DNA from: a virus | Length of the DNA: 44,011 nt | Virus record (IMG/VR): IMGVR_UViG_3300006921_000028 | Span: 1-44,011 of that record | Direction: 5' to 3' (one strand) | In this document: positions 21,609 to 29,891 of the stretch, one piece after another | Position numbering within the stretch: position 1 is the first letter of the stretch | Layout: every line of letters begins with the position of its first letter | The notes under the pieces: model-generated | Told to the model about the DNA's origin: nothing | What the model saw: the letters and a program-made list of their open reading frames with translations, nothing else | Database searches by the model: none | Position numbers and translations under genes: made by a program

Positions 21609-21611
21609 ACG

Positions 21612-22172
21612 TCACACGTTGTTTATATACCACTCAAGATAAACATCTTCATGAAGTATTTCGTAACTATTGCAGTTACCATAGGTTTTTATGTGAGTAT
21701 AGACAGGGTTTGGTGCGTATTTTTCGACCATTGTTCGCCAGAAACCTATTGGTTCTACTGTACAATGTGCGTTTTCACCATTTGGAAGGATTGTATTGGC
21801 AGGTCTAGTGCATATTCCGAGGAAAACAAATCGTTCTGCTCGCGAATAAATGTTATGTATTGTTTCTGGAATTTGTTCTTTGGGTATGTGTTCCAATACA
21901 TCTGTGGAATACACACCATGAAAGGGCCCATCTGGTAGATTTTCGAATGCTGGAACAGCTGGGTCATATAAAGCAGGCATCACTCCAAACTCTTCGTGGT
22001 GTTTCCATTCAGAGTATTGTAATCCCTTACCACAACCATAATCAAGCAAGGTTTTTGATTTAGTATCTTGTACCAAATCGACAATGTGTCTTAGTTGTGG
22101 TCTAAGACTGTTGCCTGGAAAATTATGTTCTTCTTCTGCGTGGTATTTCTTATATTCTTCAACAAAGCTCAT
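21612..22172 (-). CDS. Class I SAM-dependent methyltransferase
   Basis: 186 residues. SAM-binding motif I LLDYGCGKG (about 42-50), acidic motif II LYDPAVP and motif IV STDVLEHIP are of the UbiE/Methyltransf_11 type. The substrate is not evident. It overlaps the nuclease gene upstream by 14 bases and is the last gene before the curli-like operon, from which its end is separated by late promoters, so it is probably not part of that system. Confidence 0.8.
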   Translation of the reverse strand: MSFVEEYKKYHAEEEHNFPGNSLRPQLRHIVDLVQDTKSKTLLDYGCGKGLQYSEWKHHEEFGVMPALYDPAVPAFENLPDGPFHGVYSTDVLEHIPKEQIPETIHNIYSRAERFVFLGICTRPANTILPNGENAHCTVEPIGFWRTMVEKYAPNPVYTHIKTYGNCNSYEILHEDVYLEWYINNV

Positions 22173-22524
22173 TTATATTATATTCCTTTGGTAACATTTG
22201 ATGCAACTTAACAAAGTATTCTGCATCAACCACTACTAGAGGTTTTTGATTATTTCTTTTAATAAAAACTACTGGTTCATAATCACCAGAGTTAGATTCT
22301 GCTTGTTCGTATGATTTCCACACATTAAGTGTTTCTTGGTTTTTACACTCAATTGAATATGGAAACTTCTCTCTTGCAGCTCTTGCCATAATCAAATCTT
22401 CACCCCCAGCACCCATACTACGAGATTCTACATCTTCTGGATGTACGTTCAAGGTTTCTATTAATTTATCACGAACCCACTGCTGAAATCTTCTTCCTTT
22501 TGCTTTTGCACTTTGCGTTTTCAT
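22159..22524 (-). CDS. PD-(D/E)XK nuclease, resolvase-like
   Basis: 121 residues. KGRRFQQWVRDKL (Glu-less helix), then GAGGEDLIM and YSIECKNQETLNVW give the Asp...Glu-x-Lys active site of small PD-(D/E)XK nucleases such as Hjc-type resolvases; the final QAESNSGDYEPVVFIKRN with Gln and the Lys/Arg beta-strand is typical. It may resolve DNA junctions or cut modified DNA. The N-terminal coding region overlaps a small upstream gene by 56 bases. Confidence 0.7.
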   Translation of the reverse strand: MKTQSAKAKGRRFQQWVRDKLIETLNVHPEDVESRSMGAGGEDLIMARAAREKFPYSIECKNQETLNVWKSYEQAESNSGDYEPVVFIKRNNQKPLVVVDAEYFVKLHQMLPKEYNINELC

Positions 22525-22627
22525 TATCTTTCTTTTCTCCGAATATCAAATTCCAATTTTTATCAAATTGTTTCTTATTACTTATGGGTCTTGGAGAAGA
22601 ACCTTTTCCCCCATGATTATTCGTCAT
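22469..22627 (-). CDS. Small basic protein with NHGGKGSSPRP motif
   Basis: 52 residues, MTNNHGGKGSSPRPISNKK at the start, then FDKNWNLIFGEKK and a basic tail. The N-terminal motif (N-H-G-G-K-G-S-x-P-R-P) followed by F-D-x-x-W-x-x-I-F recurs in short proteins of other phages, from memory. Function unknown. It overlaps the zinc-ribbon gene's end by 11 bases and the nuclease start by 56, and the ribosome site is weak, so the C-terminal part is less certain. Confidence 0.55.
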   Translation of the reverse strand: MTNNHGGKGSSPRPISNKKQFDKNWNLIFGEKKDNENAKCKSKRKKISAVGS

Positions 22628-22787
22628 CATCAGTCCATTCTGGTGGTTCTACTTCATCTTTATTTTCTTCGGATAGTTCGCCACCGCAAAAAACACAATA
22701 CTCTACTCTATAATAAACCTCATCCATAGTGTGGGCAACTTTAAATTCTGCATCACATTCATTACAAACAATCAATTTATTGAGCAT
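22617..22787 (-). CDS. Zinc-ribbon small protein
   Basis: 56 residues with two Cys pairs (VCNECDAEF and YCVFCGGEL, C8/C11 and C31/C34) forming a classical zinc ribbon, then an acidic tail (WTDDDE). GAGGTGG precedes ATG 22787. It overlaps the end of the NrdB gene by 16 bases. Such ribbons in phages bind DNA or RNA polymerase; the role here is unknown. Confidence 0.7.
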   Translation of the reverse strand: MLNKLIVCNECDAEFKVAHTMDEVYYRVEYCVFCGGELSEENKDEVEPPEWTDDDE

Positions 22788-24046
22788 ACGGCCACCTCAC
22801 TTTCTTTTTCATATGCATCATCCCAATTGCCAGACAATCCTGCTACCTCATATTCAGTAACACGATTTTCAAAAAAGTTAGTGTGGTCGGCGCCATTTAA
22901 AACCCATTCTAGCCAAGGTAGTGGATTTTCTTTTACCTTAAAGTTAGTCTTTAGACCTAACTGCAATAGTCGCCTATCTGTTATATACCTTATATATGAT
23001 TTTACTTCGGTTGCTTCTAAACCATCAACATTTCCTAGTTTATATGCAAGGTCAACAAACTTATCTTCTAACTTAACTGCGACTCGCGCCATCTCGTAAA
23101 TGCTTAGTTTAAATTCATCATCAACTACTTTGGGGTGTTCGATACAGAATTGACGAAACAACTTTGCATTTCCTTCAACGTGCATAGACTCATCACGAAT
23201 AGACCATTCAACAACTTTACCCATACCTTTCATCTTACCGAACCGCTGGAAGTTTAACAACATAACGAATGATGCAAATAGCGCAACGCCTTCGTTGAAC
23301 ACCGACTTTGCAAGTGCAAGACCCAAACCCTTCATACTATTATTATCAGACTCTTGCATAAACTCAATCTTGTCAACCATCACTTTGTATTCTAAAAACG
23401 CATGATACTCGCTGTCTGGTAGTCCTAGTGTTTCATTGAGTAACGCATACGCACGTTGATGTATACCTTCTCGAGCTGCAAAAGAACCCAACATATTACG
23501 AATTTCATTGTTCTTAAACTTAGGAATGAACTGATCGAAATAGTTCTGACCGACTGCAACATCTGACTGTGTAAACAATCGTAAAATGTTTGTGACATAT
23601 TCCTTTTCAATATCTGTAACCTTACCAGACTTCCAATCTGAAACATCATCAGACAAATCAAGTTCATCTTCTATCCAATGTGCTTTCTCATGTCGTGTGG
23701 CAATCTCTACTGCCCACGGATAATGAAATGGTTTATAGGTTTCGCTGAATTGCATCAGTCCACCCCCACAGCGTTTTCTTAACAAGTCATCACCCACCTT
23801 TAACAACTCATCATATCCACCGATACGTTTATCATCAATAAAGATTTGAGGAACAGAATTAACTCTACGAGTATTTAGCTCACCCACAACTTCTGTAGCA
23901 CCATTTATTGTTTGATAGAACGCAAGACGTTCTTCTTCATTATCAATTAAATCTTCTACATATTCAAAAGAATGTTCTTTGAGCCAATTCTTTGCCATTG
24001 CACAAAAAGGACATTCTGATTTTGTTACTATTCTTATCCCTGACAT
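22772..24046 (-). CDS. nrdB: Glutaredoxin-NrdB fusion (class I ribonucleotide reductase small subunit)
   Basis: 424 residues in two domains. Residues 1-92 are a glutaredoxin: CPFC (12-15), VPQIFIDDKRIGG with the cis-Pro. Residues ~97-424 are the R2 di-iron protein, with ligands Asp162, Glu193, His196, Glu252, Glu286 and His289 and radical Tyr200 in the order of E. coli NrdB. R2 generates the radical for NrdA; the fused glutaredoxin could reduce NrdA directly. Start 24046 (GGAG nine bases before) overlaps the nrdA stop. A Cys near the C-terminus (VAVCSIN) is unusual. Confidence 0.92.
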   Translation of the reverse strand: MSGIRIVTKSECPFCAMAKNWLKEHSFEYVEDLIDNEEERLAFYQTINGATEVVGELNTRRVNSVPQIFIDDKRIGGYDELLKVGDDLLRKRCGGGLMQFSETYKPFHYPWAVEIATRHEKAHWIEDELDLSDDVSDWKSGKVTDIEKEYVTNILRLFTQSDVAVGQNYFDQFIPKFKNNEIRNMLGSFAAREGIHQRAYALLNETLGLPDSEYHAFLEYKVMVDKIEFMQESDNNSMKGLGLALAKSVFNEGVALFASFVMLLNFQRFGKMKGMGKVVEWSIRDESMHVEGNAKLFRQFCIEHPKVVDDEFKLSIYEMARVAVKLEDKFVDLAYKLGNVDGLEATEVKSYIRYITDRRLLQLGLKTNFKVKENPLPWLEWVLNGADHTNFFENRVTEYEVAGLSGNWDDAYEKESEVAVCSIN

Positions 24047-25839
24047 GCGACACACTCCTCTTGGTTAATTGACATTGCTTGAGTTTCGTAATCTTTTAGT
24101 GCATCACGAACTATTTGTGTAGACACGTTTTCTGCTTTGTTTGATGTTTCTGTTCTCAAATAATACATTCCCTTACAACCAAGTTTCCAAGCATTGTAGT
24201 GTACCTCATGAAGTTCTGCACGTTTAGCACCAGACGCAAAAAATACATTTAAAGATTGACCTTGGCACAAAAACTCTTGCCGATCTGCAGCTTGAGATAT
24301 GATTTCATTTTGGTCAATTTCAATTGCTGTTTTAAACACACTCTTTACTTCATCTGACAAATATTTTAAATGTTGAACTGAACCACCATTAGTAATAATA
24401 GAAGTCCATGCTTTAGTATCGTTTCTGCCCACCTTTTCTAATTCTTCTTCAAGGTATTTGTCTTTGACTAAATGAGAACCAGCTCTTGTTCTGTGAGTGT
24501 ATGCGTTTGCTTTATTTGGTTCAATAGCTGGTGATGTGCCACAAATAATAGAACTGTTTGCATTAGGAGCAATCGCAAGTAGATGTGAGTTGCGCCGACC
24601 TGTTCCTTCCATGTCTGGACACTCTCCACGTTCTGTTGCTAACTGTTCTGTTTCTAATATTGCTTCTGATTTTATATGTTCAAAAATTTCAATATTTTTT
24701 TCTTTTGCAATGTCTGACTCAAAAGGAATGCGGTGTTTGTGAAGATAAGAATGCCAACCCATTGCACCAAGACCAAGAGAACGCTCTTGTTCAGCAGAAT
24801 ACTTTGCACGACTTATTTCAGTTGGTGCATTATCAATAAAGAATTGAAGCACATTATCTAAAAACCGAACAAGATCAGCAATCATAAAACTGTCTTTCCA
24901 TTCGTCATATTTCTCTAGGTTGACAGATGACAAACAACATACAGCTGTGCGGTCTTCAGAGGTGGGCAAATGTATTTCATTGCATAAATTAGACCCATGT
25001 ATTTTCAATCCCTTGTCTTTCATGGATTGTGGCATCGCACGATTAACAGTATCAATATAATTTAGATATGGTTCACCAGTACGATAACGAGTTTCTAAAA
25101 CTGTCTCCCAGATTTTTCTAGCTTTTTTACTATCCCGAACTGTCTGGTCATTGGGGTCAATCAAATCCCACATCTCATCTCTTTCAACTGCTCGCATAAA
25201 CGCATCACTAATATTTACTGAGTGGTGTAAATTTAAATTTTTTCTATTCACATCCCCTGTTGGAATACGCATGTTTAGGAACTCAATAATATCGGGGTGT
25301 GATATATCCATGTATGCAGCATACGACCCCTTACGAGTCTTACCTTGACGATAAGCCGTCATATCAGCGTCTACTGTATGTATGAATGGCATTGGGCCTG
25401 GCGCTTTATCTGACACCGCACGAACATCACTCCAATGTCCACCGACACCACCACCCTTAACTGACAACCAACGTAGTTCAGCAGAATGGTCAATAAGACC
25501 CTCTAATGAATCAGGAACATAAGTTAAAAAACAAGAAATGGGAAGTGCTTTTGTTTTTACATTAGGAAGTGGTGCATTAGATAATACTGGTGATGCAAAC
25601 ATAAACCACCCATCACTAACATAGTTATATATTCTTTGTGCTAATTCATAATCTCCATAACAATATGCAACCGATGCTCTCGCGTATGCCTGCTGTGGTG
25701 ATACCTCGTCTTCTAATTGATAATAATCCTTTAATAATTTTTTTGCCTGATCTGATATGTTATTGTCTTTGTGCCTTTCTATATTGATATTTAAATATTT
25801 TTCTTCCGAGTTGAGGTATGAGATTTCGGCAGATTCCAT
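24034..25839 (-). CDS. nrdA: Ribonucleotide reductase large subunit NrdA
   Basis: Reduces NDPs to dNDPs. 601 residues, shorter than E. coli (761) because the N-terminal ATP-cone is absent, so dATP feedback is probably lost. Active-site features: LPISCFLT (first Cys), NLCNEIHLPTSEDRTAVCCLSS (radical Asn-Cys-Glu segment) and PNANSSIICG, plus the radical-path tyrosines of KGMYYLRT. The end ECVACQG carries the mobile Cys pair reduced by the neighbouring glutaredoxin. AAGGAG precedes ATG 25839. Confidence 0.95.
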   Translation of the reverse strand: MESAEISYLNSEEKYLNINIERHKDNNISDQAKKLLKDYYQLEDEVSPQQAYARASVAYCYGDYELAQRIYNYVSDGWFMFASPVLSNAPLPNVKTKALPISCFLTYVPDSLEGLIDHSAELRWLSVKGGGVGGHWSDVRAVSDKAPGPMPFIHTVDADMTAYRQGKTRKGSYAAYMDISHPDIIEFLNMRIPTGDVNRKNLNLHHSVNISDAFMRAVERDEMWDLIDPNDQTVRDSKKARKIWETVLETRYRTGEPYLNYIDTVNRAMPQSMKDKGLKIHGSNLCNEIHLPTSEDRTAVCCLSSVNLEKYDEWKDSFMIADLVRFLDNVLQFFIDNAPTEISRAKYSAEQERSLGLGAMGWHSYLHKHRIPFESDIAKEKNIEIFEHIKSEAILETEQLATERGECPDMEGTGRRNSHLLAIAPNANSSIICGTSPAIEPNKANAYTHRTRAGSHLVKDKYLEEELEKVGRNDTKAWTSIITNGGSVQHLKYLSDEVKSVFKTAIEIDQNEIISQAADRQEFLCQGQSLNVFFASGAKRAELHEVHYNAWKLGCKGMYYLRTETSNKAENVSTQIVRDALKDYETQAMSINQEECVACQG

Positions 25840-25844
25840 TTTGT

Positions 25845-26486
25845 TTATAGCTCCTTTTTGTATATTCCTAAGTATCCTCTCAGGTGCGGTTGCAAGTTTG
25901 TGTAAAAAAGTGTGTCTCTAAGTTCCACACATTTAAAACCAAAACCAGAGTAAAATCCCTCTAGTTGTTTTTCATTAAAACGATATGGCCCAGAATGAGT
26001 AGATGGATTAAATCTAGCTTCATACGGACTTAATACTTTTAAAATAATATAACTATCGTCATGTATTATATTACCTATCATTTCAAAATATTTGTGTCGC
26101 GTTTCTTTTAAATGGAATAAGTTGTGTATTAACCCCCTGTCTATAATAACATCATATTTCTTTGTCAGTTTACTTTTTAGTGCATCATCTAAAATAAAAT
26201 TATTTAATTTGTATTCTAGTGCATTTACTACGTCTGTTCCTGTTACATCAAAACCCATTTTTTCTATGTGATATGCTTGTGCGCCGTTACCACAACCAAG
26301 ATCAACAACAGTAGAACGTGGATTTAACTTTTTAAAAACTTCATCAAAGTCTTTATCAAGTTCAGAATAATTCCATACAGAAAAAACTTTATTCTCTTCT
26401 AAAAACTTCTGTATGTCCTTATCAAACCCATCATAATTCCAAGGTGTTGATTTCTCATCATATTGTTTTTGAAACGCTTCTTTCAT
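25845..26486 (-). CDS. SAM-dependent methyltransferase, TPMT/TehB-like
   Basis: 213 residues with motif I VVDLGCGNGAQA (about 60-71), motif II VTGTDVVNA and motif IV YDVIIDRGLIHNL, the last being of the TehB/thiopurine methyltransferase kind. The substrate is unknown. GGAG precedes ATG 26486, which overlaps the primase end by 29 bases. It is transcribed with primase and followed immediately by nrdA. Confidence 0.78.
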   Translation of the reverse strand: MKEAFQKQYDEKSTPWNYDGFDKDIQKFLEENKVFSVWNYSELDKDFDEVFKKLNPRSTVVDLGCGNGAQAYHIEKMGFDVTGTDVVNALEYKLNNFILDDALKSKLTKKYDVIIDRGLIHNLFHLKETRHKYFEMIGNIIHDDSYIILKVLSPYEARFNPSTHSGPYRFNEKQLEGFYSGFGFKCVELRDTLFYTNLQPHLRGYLGIYKKEL

Positions 26487-27477
26487 TTATTTTTCTCCAT
26501 CCTGTAAATCTCAATTTAGCAGAAACACCTTCAAAGGTATTGTCTTCTATGATTTTTTGTATTTCTAATTTTGTGTATCCTGACAAAATCATATCATTAA
26601 TATCTTTTTCTTTCATACTGTCAGGCCACAGAACAACGCTTCGACCCTCGTTGATAGTTTTTTCTATTTGTTTAACTATCTCCTCGTTTCTTGGTTCGTT
26701 ATCATAGATAACTGTTATATCACCTTGAACATTATTAAAGTCTGCTCCAGCAACTGCAATGCAATTATCTAAAAACAGACTATCTATCGGGCCCTCAACA
26801 ACATAGATTTTTTTATTTTTATCTACTTTGTCTAAACCAAATATTTTATCTGCATCACTATCTAGTTTGATTGTGATATACTTAGGTGTTTCATCACCAA
26901 ACGCTCTACCCTGATATGCAAACACTTCACCGTCTTTATCACGAAATGGAATCAATAGCCTTGGGTGATCTCCATCCAATGATGGAAATTTATTCGGTAC
27001 TAATGAATTCGTGAATTTGTAAAATGACTCACACAGGTATAAGTCGTTAAGACATTTGAGTGGCAGTTTTCGTTTTTCAATGATGGTTCGAGCAGGGTGT
27101 TTTTCTGGCAAATCTGAAATAGATTTAAGATTTTTGAGGACACCTTTTTTGCGAAACACTGGGGCATTGAATTTAAACTCCGTCTTTGGGTCAACAGTTT
27201 TGACTCCACTTTTATATCTCTCCATTATATAGTCTTTATGAATTTTAGAGTCCAAATACTTAATAAGATTGCCAAGAGTTGTTCCCATACCACAATTATG
27301 ACACTTAAAGAACAAGTCATTTTTCTTGCGATATACAAACCCTCTTGCTTTGGAACGAGATTTTTGTGAATCCCCACAGTAAGGACAACGAAAGTTCCAC
27401 AGGTTATCACCCTTCTTTTGAAACTTTAACAGTTGAGGACTAAGGATATTTAAGAATTTTGAATCAATATACGACAT
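26458..27477 (-). CDS. 61: T4 gp61-like DNA primase
   Basis: Makes RNA primers for the lagging strand with the gp41 helicase. 339 residues (T4: 342). N-terminal zinc ribbon CPYC...CHNC (Cys31, 34, 59, 62), then a TOPRIM domain with VVEGPIDSLF (Glu228) and the D-rich VIYDNEPRNE and LWPDSMKEKDIND metal segments. No ribosome site is seen; the promoter start falls 2-3 bases before ATG 27477, so it may be translated leaderless. Confidence 0.92.
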   Translation of the reverse strand: MSYIDSKFLNILSPQLLKFQKKGDNLWNFRCPYCGDSQKSRSKARGFVYRKKNDLFFKCHNCGMGTTLGNLIKYLDSKIHKDYIMERYKSGVKTVDPKTEFKFNAPVFRKKGVLKNLKSISDLPEKHPARTIIEKRKLPLKCLNDLYLCESFYKFTNSLVPNKFPSLDGDHPRLLIPFRDKDGEVFAYQGRAFGDETPKYITIKLDSDADKIFGLDKVDKNKKIYVVEGPIDSLFLDNCIAVAGADFNNVQGDITVIYDNEPRNEEIVKQIEKTINEGRSVVLWPDSMKEKDINDMILSGYTKLEIQKIIEDNTFEGVSAKLRFTGWRKINERSVSKTI

Positions 27478-27486
27478 ATTAGATAC

Positions 27487-27515
27487 ATCATACAGGACTG
27501 CACCATAAATGTCAA
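27487..27515 (-). promoter_or_regulatory. Sigma70 promoter for primase
   Basis: TTGACA (27510-27515), 17-nt spacer, TATGAT (27487-27492). The predicted start (27479-27480) leaves almost no leader before the primase ATG. The -35 overlaps the stop of the upstream gene. Confidence 0.8.
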
Positions 27516-27946
27516 GTACTAAATTTGATAAACTTGTGGATGATAAACCCGATTACGATAGAGCCACCAATAAGAACGTGTCTCCATTTCTCTAAGACAC
27601 CTACTCTTGCAGCAAGTTCGTCTTTAATCTTTTGTATTTCTTTATTCTGTTGAATGTGCTGTGCAGATGCAGCAGACATGATTTCTTTACTATTTGTAGT
27701 AATACGAGAGTGAAGTTCATCTATTTTAGTAGAGAGTTCACTTCGTCTATTTTCTAATGATTTTTCTGCATCTTCAATTGCTTCTTCTTGTCTTGCAATT
27801 TTTTCTTCATGCACCGCAAGCATACGATGAATAGAGTTGGAGACATCAGTTAACTTTTCAATTGCGATATCAATACGATCATGTATTTTTTGCTGATCTC
27901 GTAATTCTTTTTTAATAAGTTTTACTTCTGTCTCTAACTCTGCCAT
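27512..27946 (-). CDS. Tail-anchored coiled-coil protein
   Basis: 144 residues: a long coiled coil (about 1-115, charged with heptad hydrophobics, RIDIAIEKL and RRSELSTKIDEL) and a C-terminal membrane helix (about 123-138, LIGGSIVIGFIIHKF). This layout is common in small marine T4-like membrane proteins of unknown role. It ends just where the primase promoter begins. Confidence 0.7.
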   Translation of the reverse strand: MAELETEVKLIKKELRDQQKIHDRIDIAIEKLTDVSNSIHRMLAVHEEKIARQEEAIEDAEKSLENRRSELSTKIDELHSRITTNSKEIMSAASAQHIQQNKEIQKIKDELAARVGVLEKWRHVLIGGSIVIGFIIHKFIKFST

Positions 27947-27950
27947 GATA

Positions 27951-28112
27951 TTAATCTTCTGATTTCAACATAGTAACAACACCCCATGCAATTGCAGCCA
28001 TAGCTGCGTATTTTGCAAATGGGCCTAAGAACAATACCACAAGACCGACACCTATAAGTGTAGCGCCATCCCATGAAGTTCTTTCCAATAATCTTTCTTT
28101 TATCCAGTTCAT
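27951..28112 (-). CDS. Small two-segment membrane protein
   Basis: 53 residues starting MNWIKERLLERTSWDGATLI, with a basic amphipathic start and two hydrophobic segments (about 18-29, GVGLVVLFLGP, and 35-47). ATG 28112 has GGAG at good distance. The longer frame to 28163 lacks a site. Similar small proteins occur beside coiled-coil anchors in marine phages. Function unknown. Confidence 0.7.
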   Translation of the reverse strand: MNWIKERLLERTSWDGATLIGVGLVVLFLGPFAKYAAMAAIAWGVVTMLKSED

Positions 28113-28179
28113 AGTTTTCTCCTTTGTTATACAACAAACCAGTAGGATTAAGCTAGCATTCAATACCAGCAGGAATAAA

Positions 28180-28440
28180 TCAATCCACTTTATTATTTTT
28201 ATCCTCTAGTTGTTCTATTCTGGCTTCTAGTTTTTCGATTTTTAAGGCGACATTTGGGTACTTTGTCTGCCAGCTTGCCTCATCTTTTAAAATCTTCAAC
28301 CCCAATTTTTTTGAAGCCCATGTCGATACATCATCAACTTTACGGTAAAACCATTTACCGAGTTTTGTATCAGCAAACCAACTATTTGTTGCGTTGCCAA
28401 GGATACTTCCACAAATATTACTTATCAAGAAGAACCACAT
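28180..28440 (-). CDS. Small membrane-associated coiled-coil protein
   Basis: 86 residues: hydrophobic start (MWFFLISNICGSILG), a soluble part with Trp (TKLGKWFYRKVDDVSTWASK), then a C-terminal coiled coil (LKIEKLEARIEQLEDK). The family seems common in marine T4-like genomes. No function known. Confidence 0.65.
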   Translation of the reverse strand: MWFFLISNICGSILGNATNSWFADTKLGKWFYRKVDDVSTWASKKLGLKILKDEASWQTKYPNVALKIEKLEARIEQLEDKNNKVD

Positions 28441-28443
28441 ATT

Positions 28444-28611
28444 TTAACCTCTATTGAGTTGTTTTTTTCTAGGGTAACAGACTGCACACTTACAAATTCC
28501 ACATTTTACTGTGCCATCTTCATTATAATTTATGCGACCACAGTGATTTTCATCACCACAAGATTTGCAGTAATGCTTAGAAACTGTGTTTTTGTCCATA
28601 ACGCCAGTCAT
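28444..28611 (-). CDS. Cys-rich putative zinc-binding protein
   Basis: 55 residues with seven cysteines: YCKSCGDENHCG and KCGICKCAVC, the pairs needed for one or two zinc sites. Basic tail (PRKKQLNRG). ATG 28611 lies two bases after the stop of the upstream gene; ATG 28599 is an alternative. The ribosome site is weak. Function unknown. Confidence 0.6.
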   Translation of the reverse strand: MTGVMDKNTVSKHYCKSCGDENHCGRINYNEDGTVKCGICKCAVCYPRKKQLNRG

Positions 28612-28612
28612 A

Positions 28613-29101
28613 TTAGGTATTATAGAGTTCTTCTTGTGTTGGTATGATTGACCAACGACCAAAGACAACAACAGCATTATAAGCTGCTTTTATTTTCCAT
28701 TTTGGAACAGCTGGAGTTGCATCTTCCATTGCCATTAGAAATACTTTATCTGCAGCTTTCTTTGCAGCTTTGTAGTTATTAACTACTGTTTCTAAATCTG
28801 GATTATCTGGGTATTCATTTATTGCACGATATTCTCGAATACGTCTGTATAGTAAATCGTGAATAATTGCAGCACGAGCTATATCCCAAGGTGAAATCAA
28901 CCACCACATAGAACGAGGCACACTTGCAAGGTCTGTCTCAAAATCTTTTTTACATGTAATTTTACTTGCTGGGCATTTTACTCCAACCGACTGAAGTGCT
29001 GATTCTTCCATATCAGAATTTTGATATGTAAGCGCACGTTCTAAAATCCATTTGTTAGGTGGGTGAAACTCTGCTGAAAGTTTATTGTTGAAACTGCCCA
29101 T
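28613..29101 (-). CDS. DUF1353-like phage protein
   Basis: 162 residues. The run FETDLASVPRSMWWLISPW followed by ARAAIIHDLLY with the conserved Asp, Pro, His and Asp is the DUF1353 signature, common in tailed phages near lysis or tail genes. Biochemical function unknown. ATG 29101 overlaps the Rz1-like stop as TAATG. Confidence 0.75.
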   Translation of the reverse strand: MGSFNNKLSAEFHPPNKWILERALTYQNSDMEESALQSVGVKCPASKITCKKDFETDLASVPRSMWWLISPWDIARAAIIHDLLYRRIREYRAINEYPDNPDLETVVNNYKAAKKAADKVFLMAMEDATPAVPKWKIKAAYNAVVVFGRWSIIPTQEELYNT

Positions 29102-29532
29102 TATTCTTTAATCTCCTCTAGTTCTTTTTTTGGTTTTTTACCAGTTTGTTGGAAGGTTATTGCATCTTCATAATAAATTATGATTTCTTTTTGTTGCTCT
29201 ATGTATCTTTTTATTTCAGCCATGTTTAATGCAAGGTTTTCATAGTCTCTTACACTAATACTATAAAATAAAAAAGAACCATTCTTTTTGGTAAATTTAG
29301 TCTTAAATTCTTCAAAATTTTGCTCTGTAACAATCCAAAAATGCATATTGTTCATATCAACAGGACGAGGTTTATTCTGTAATGGAATAATCCTTTTTGC
29401 TTCTACTGTTTGAACAGATATTTCTTTAAGACTTGGCCAGAGTGAACACCCACTACTTAACAGTAGGATCGGCAATAACAGGAACAGCGCCAGTGATTGT
29501 TTCAAATTCGGTAAGCAATTTCTTTGTCGCAT
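29101..29532 (-). CDS. Outer-membrane lipoprotein, Rz1-like (o-spanin candidate)
   Basis: 143 residues. Signal with lipobox LLSSGC (Cys29) after a hydrophobic core, then a soluble domain with NNMHFWIVTEQNFEEFK and a C-terminal YIEQQKEIIIYYEDAI helix. It starts inside the upstream Rz-like gene in another frame, the hallmark of overlapping spanin pairs that join inner and outer membrane at lysis. Larger than lambda Rz1, so the spanin call is inferred from layout. Confidence 0.6.
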   Translation of the reverse strand: MRQRNCLPNLKQSLALFLLLPILLLSSGCSLWPSLKEISVQTVEAKRIIPLQNKPRPVDMNNMHFWIVTEQNFEEFKTKFTKKNGSFLFYSISVRDYENLALNMAEIKRYIEQQKEIIIYYEDAITFQQTGKKPKKELEEIKE

Positions 29533-29860
29533 GGTTTATTTTTCCTTCAACTAAAAGAGGTTTTTGTTGACTCAAACGAGAAAGATCATGTTTTCTCAAT
29601 TTACCAATAAGTTGATTTTTGTAGTTATTAGCAGCTTCAAGTCTTGTATTTAGTTCTTTTGCAAGTTCAGCATTTTGTTCAGCATCTTGCACAAGAGTGT
29701 CTATGGTGTTTTTTTGTGTCTGTGTTGCAATTTCTAATTGTGCAGCATTTTCCGTAAGTATTCGAATACGGTTTTGGGTGTCATTATAGTAAAAATAAGC
29801 ACCATAAACTGCACCACCAACCAATCCAATAACTGCGACTAAAATGTAAACTTTTATCAT
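29453..29860 (-). CDS. Rz-like inner-membrane coiled-coil protein (i-spanin candidate)
   Basis: 135 residues: an N-terminal membrane helix (about 4-25, YILVAVIGLVGGAVYGAYFYY) and a periplasmic coiled coil (about 30-85), with a C-terminal part PVIADPTVK. Single-span type II topology, length and overlap with a lipoprotein gene are those of Rz i-spanins. CGGAG lies before ATG 29860, and a late promoter TATAAATA is just upstream, as expected for lysis genes. Confidence 0.65.
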   Translation of the reverse strand: MIKVYILVAVIGLVGGAVYGAYFYYNDTQNRIRILTENAAQLEIATQTQKNTIDTLVQDAEQNAELAKELNTRLEAANNYKNQLIGKLRKHDLSRLSQQKPLLVEGKINHATKKLLTEFETITGAVPVIADPTVK

Positions 29861-29879
29861 TTTTGTTTCTCCGTTTATC

Positions 29880-29887
29880 TATTTATA
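29880..29887 (-). promoter_or_regulatory. T4-type late promoter before the Rz-like gene
   Basis: TATAAATA on the minus strand, about 20 bases before the Rz-like ATG and just after the stop of the small fibre-linked gene. Fits late expression of the spanin pair and the following genes. Confidence 0.65.
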
Positions 29888-29891
29888 AAGT

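Noticed and set aside
21612-22172. Methyltransferase as part of the curli-like system
   Set aside because: It lies upstream of the two late promoters and overlaps the nuclease gene before it, so it belongs to the preceding transcription unit.
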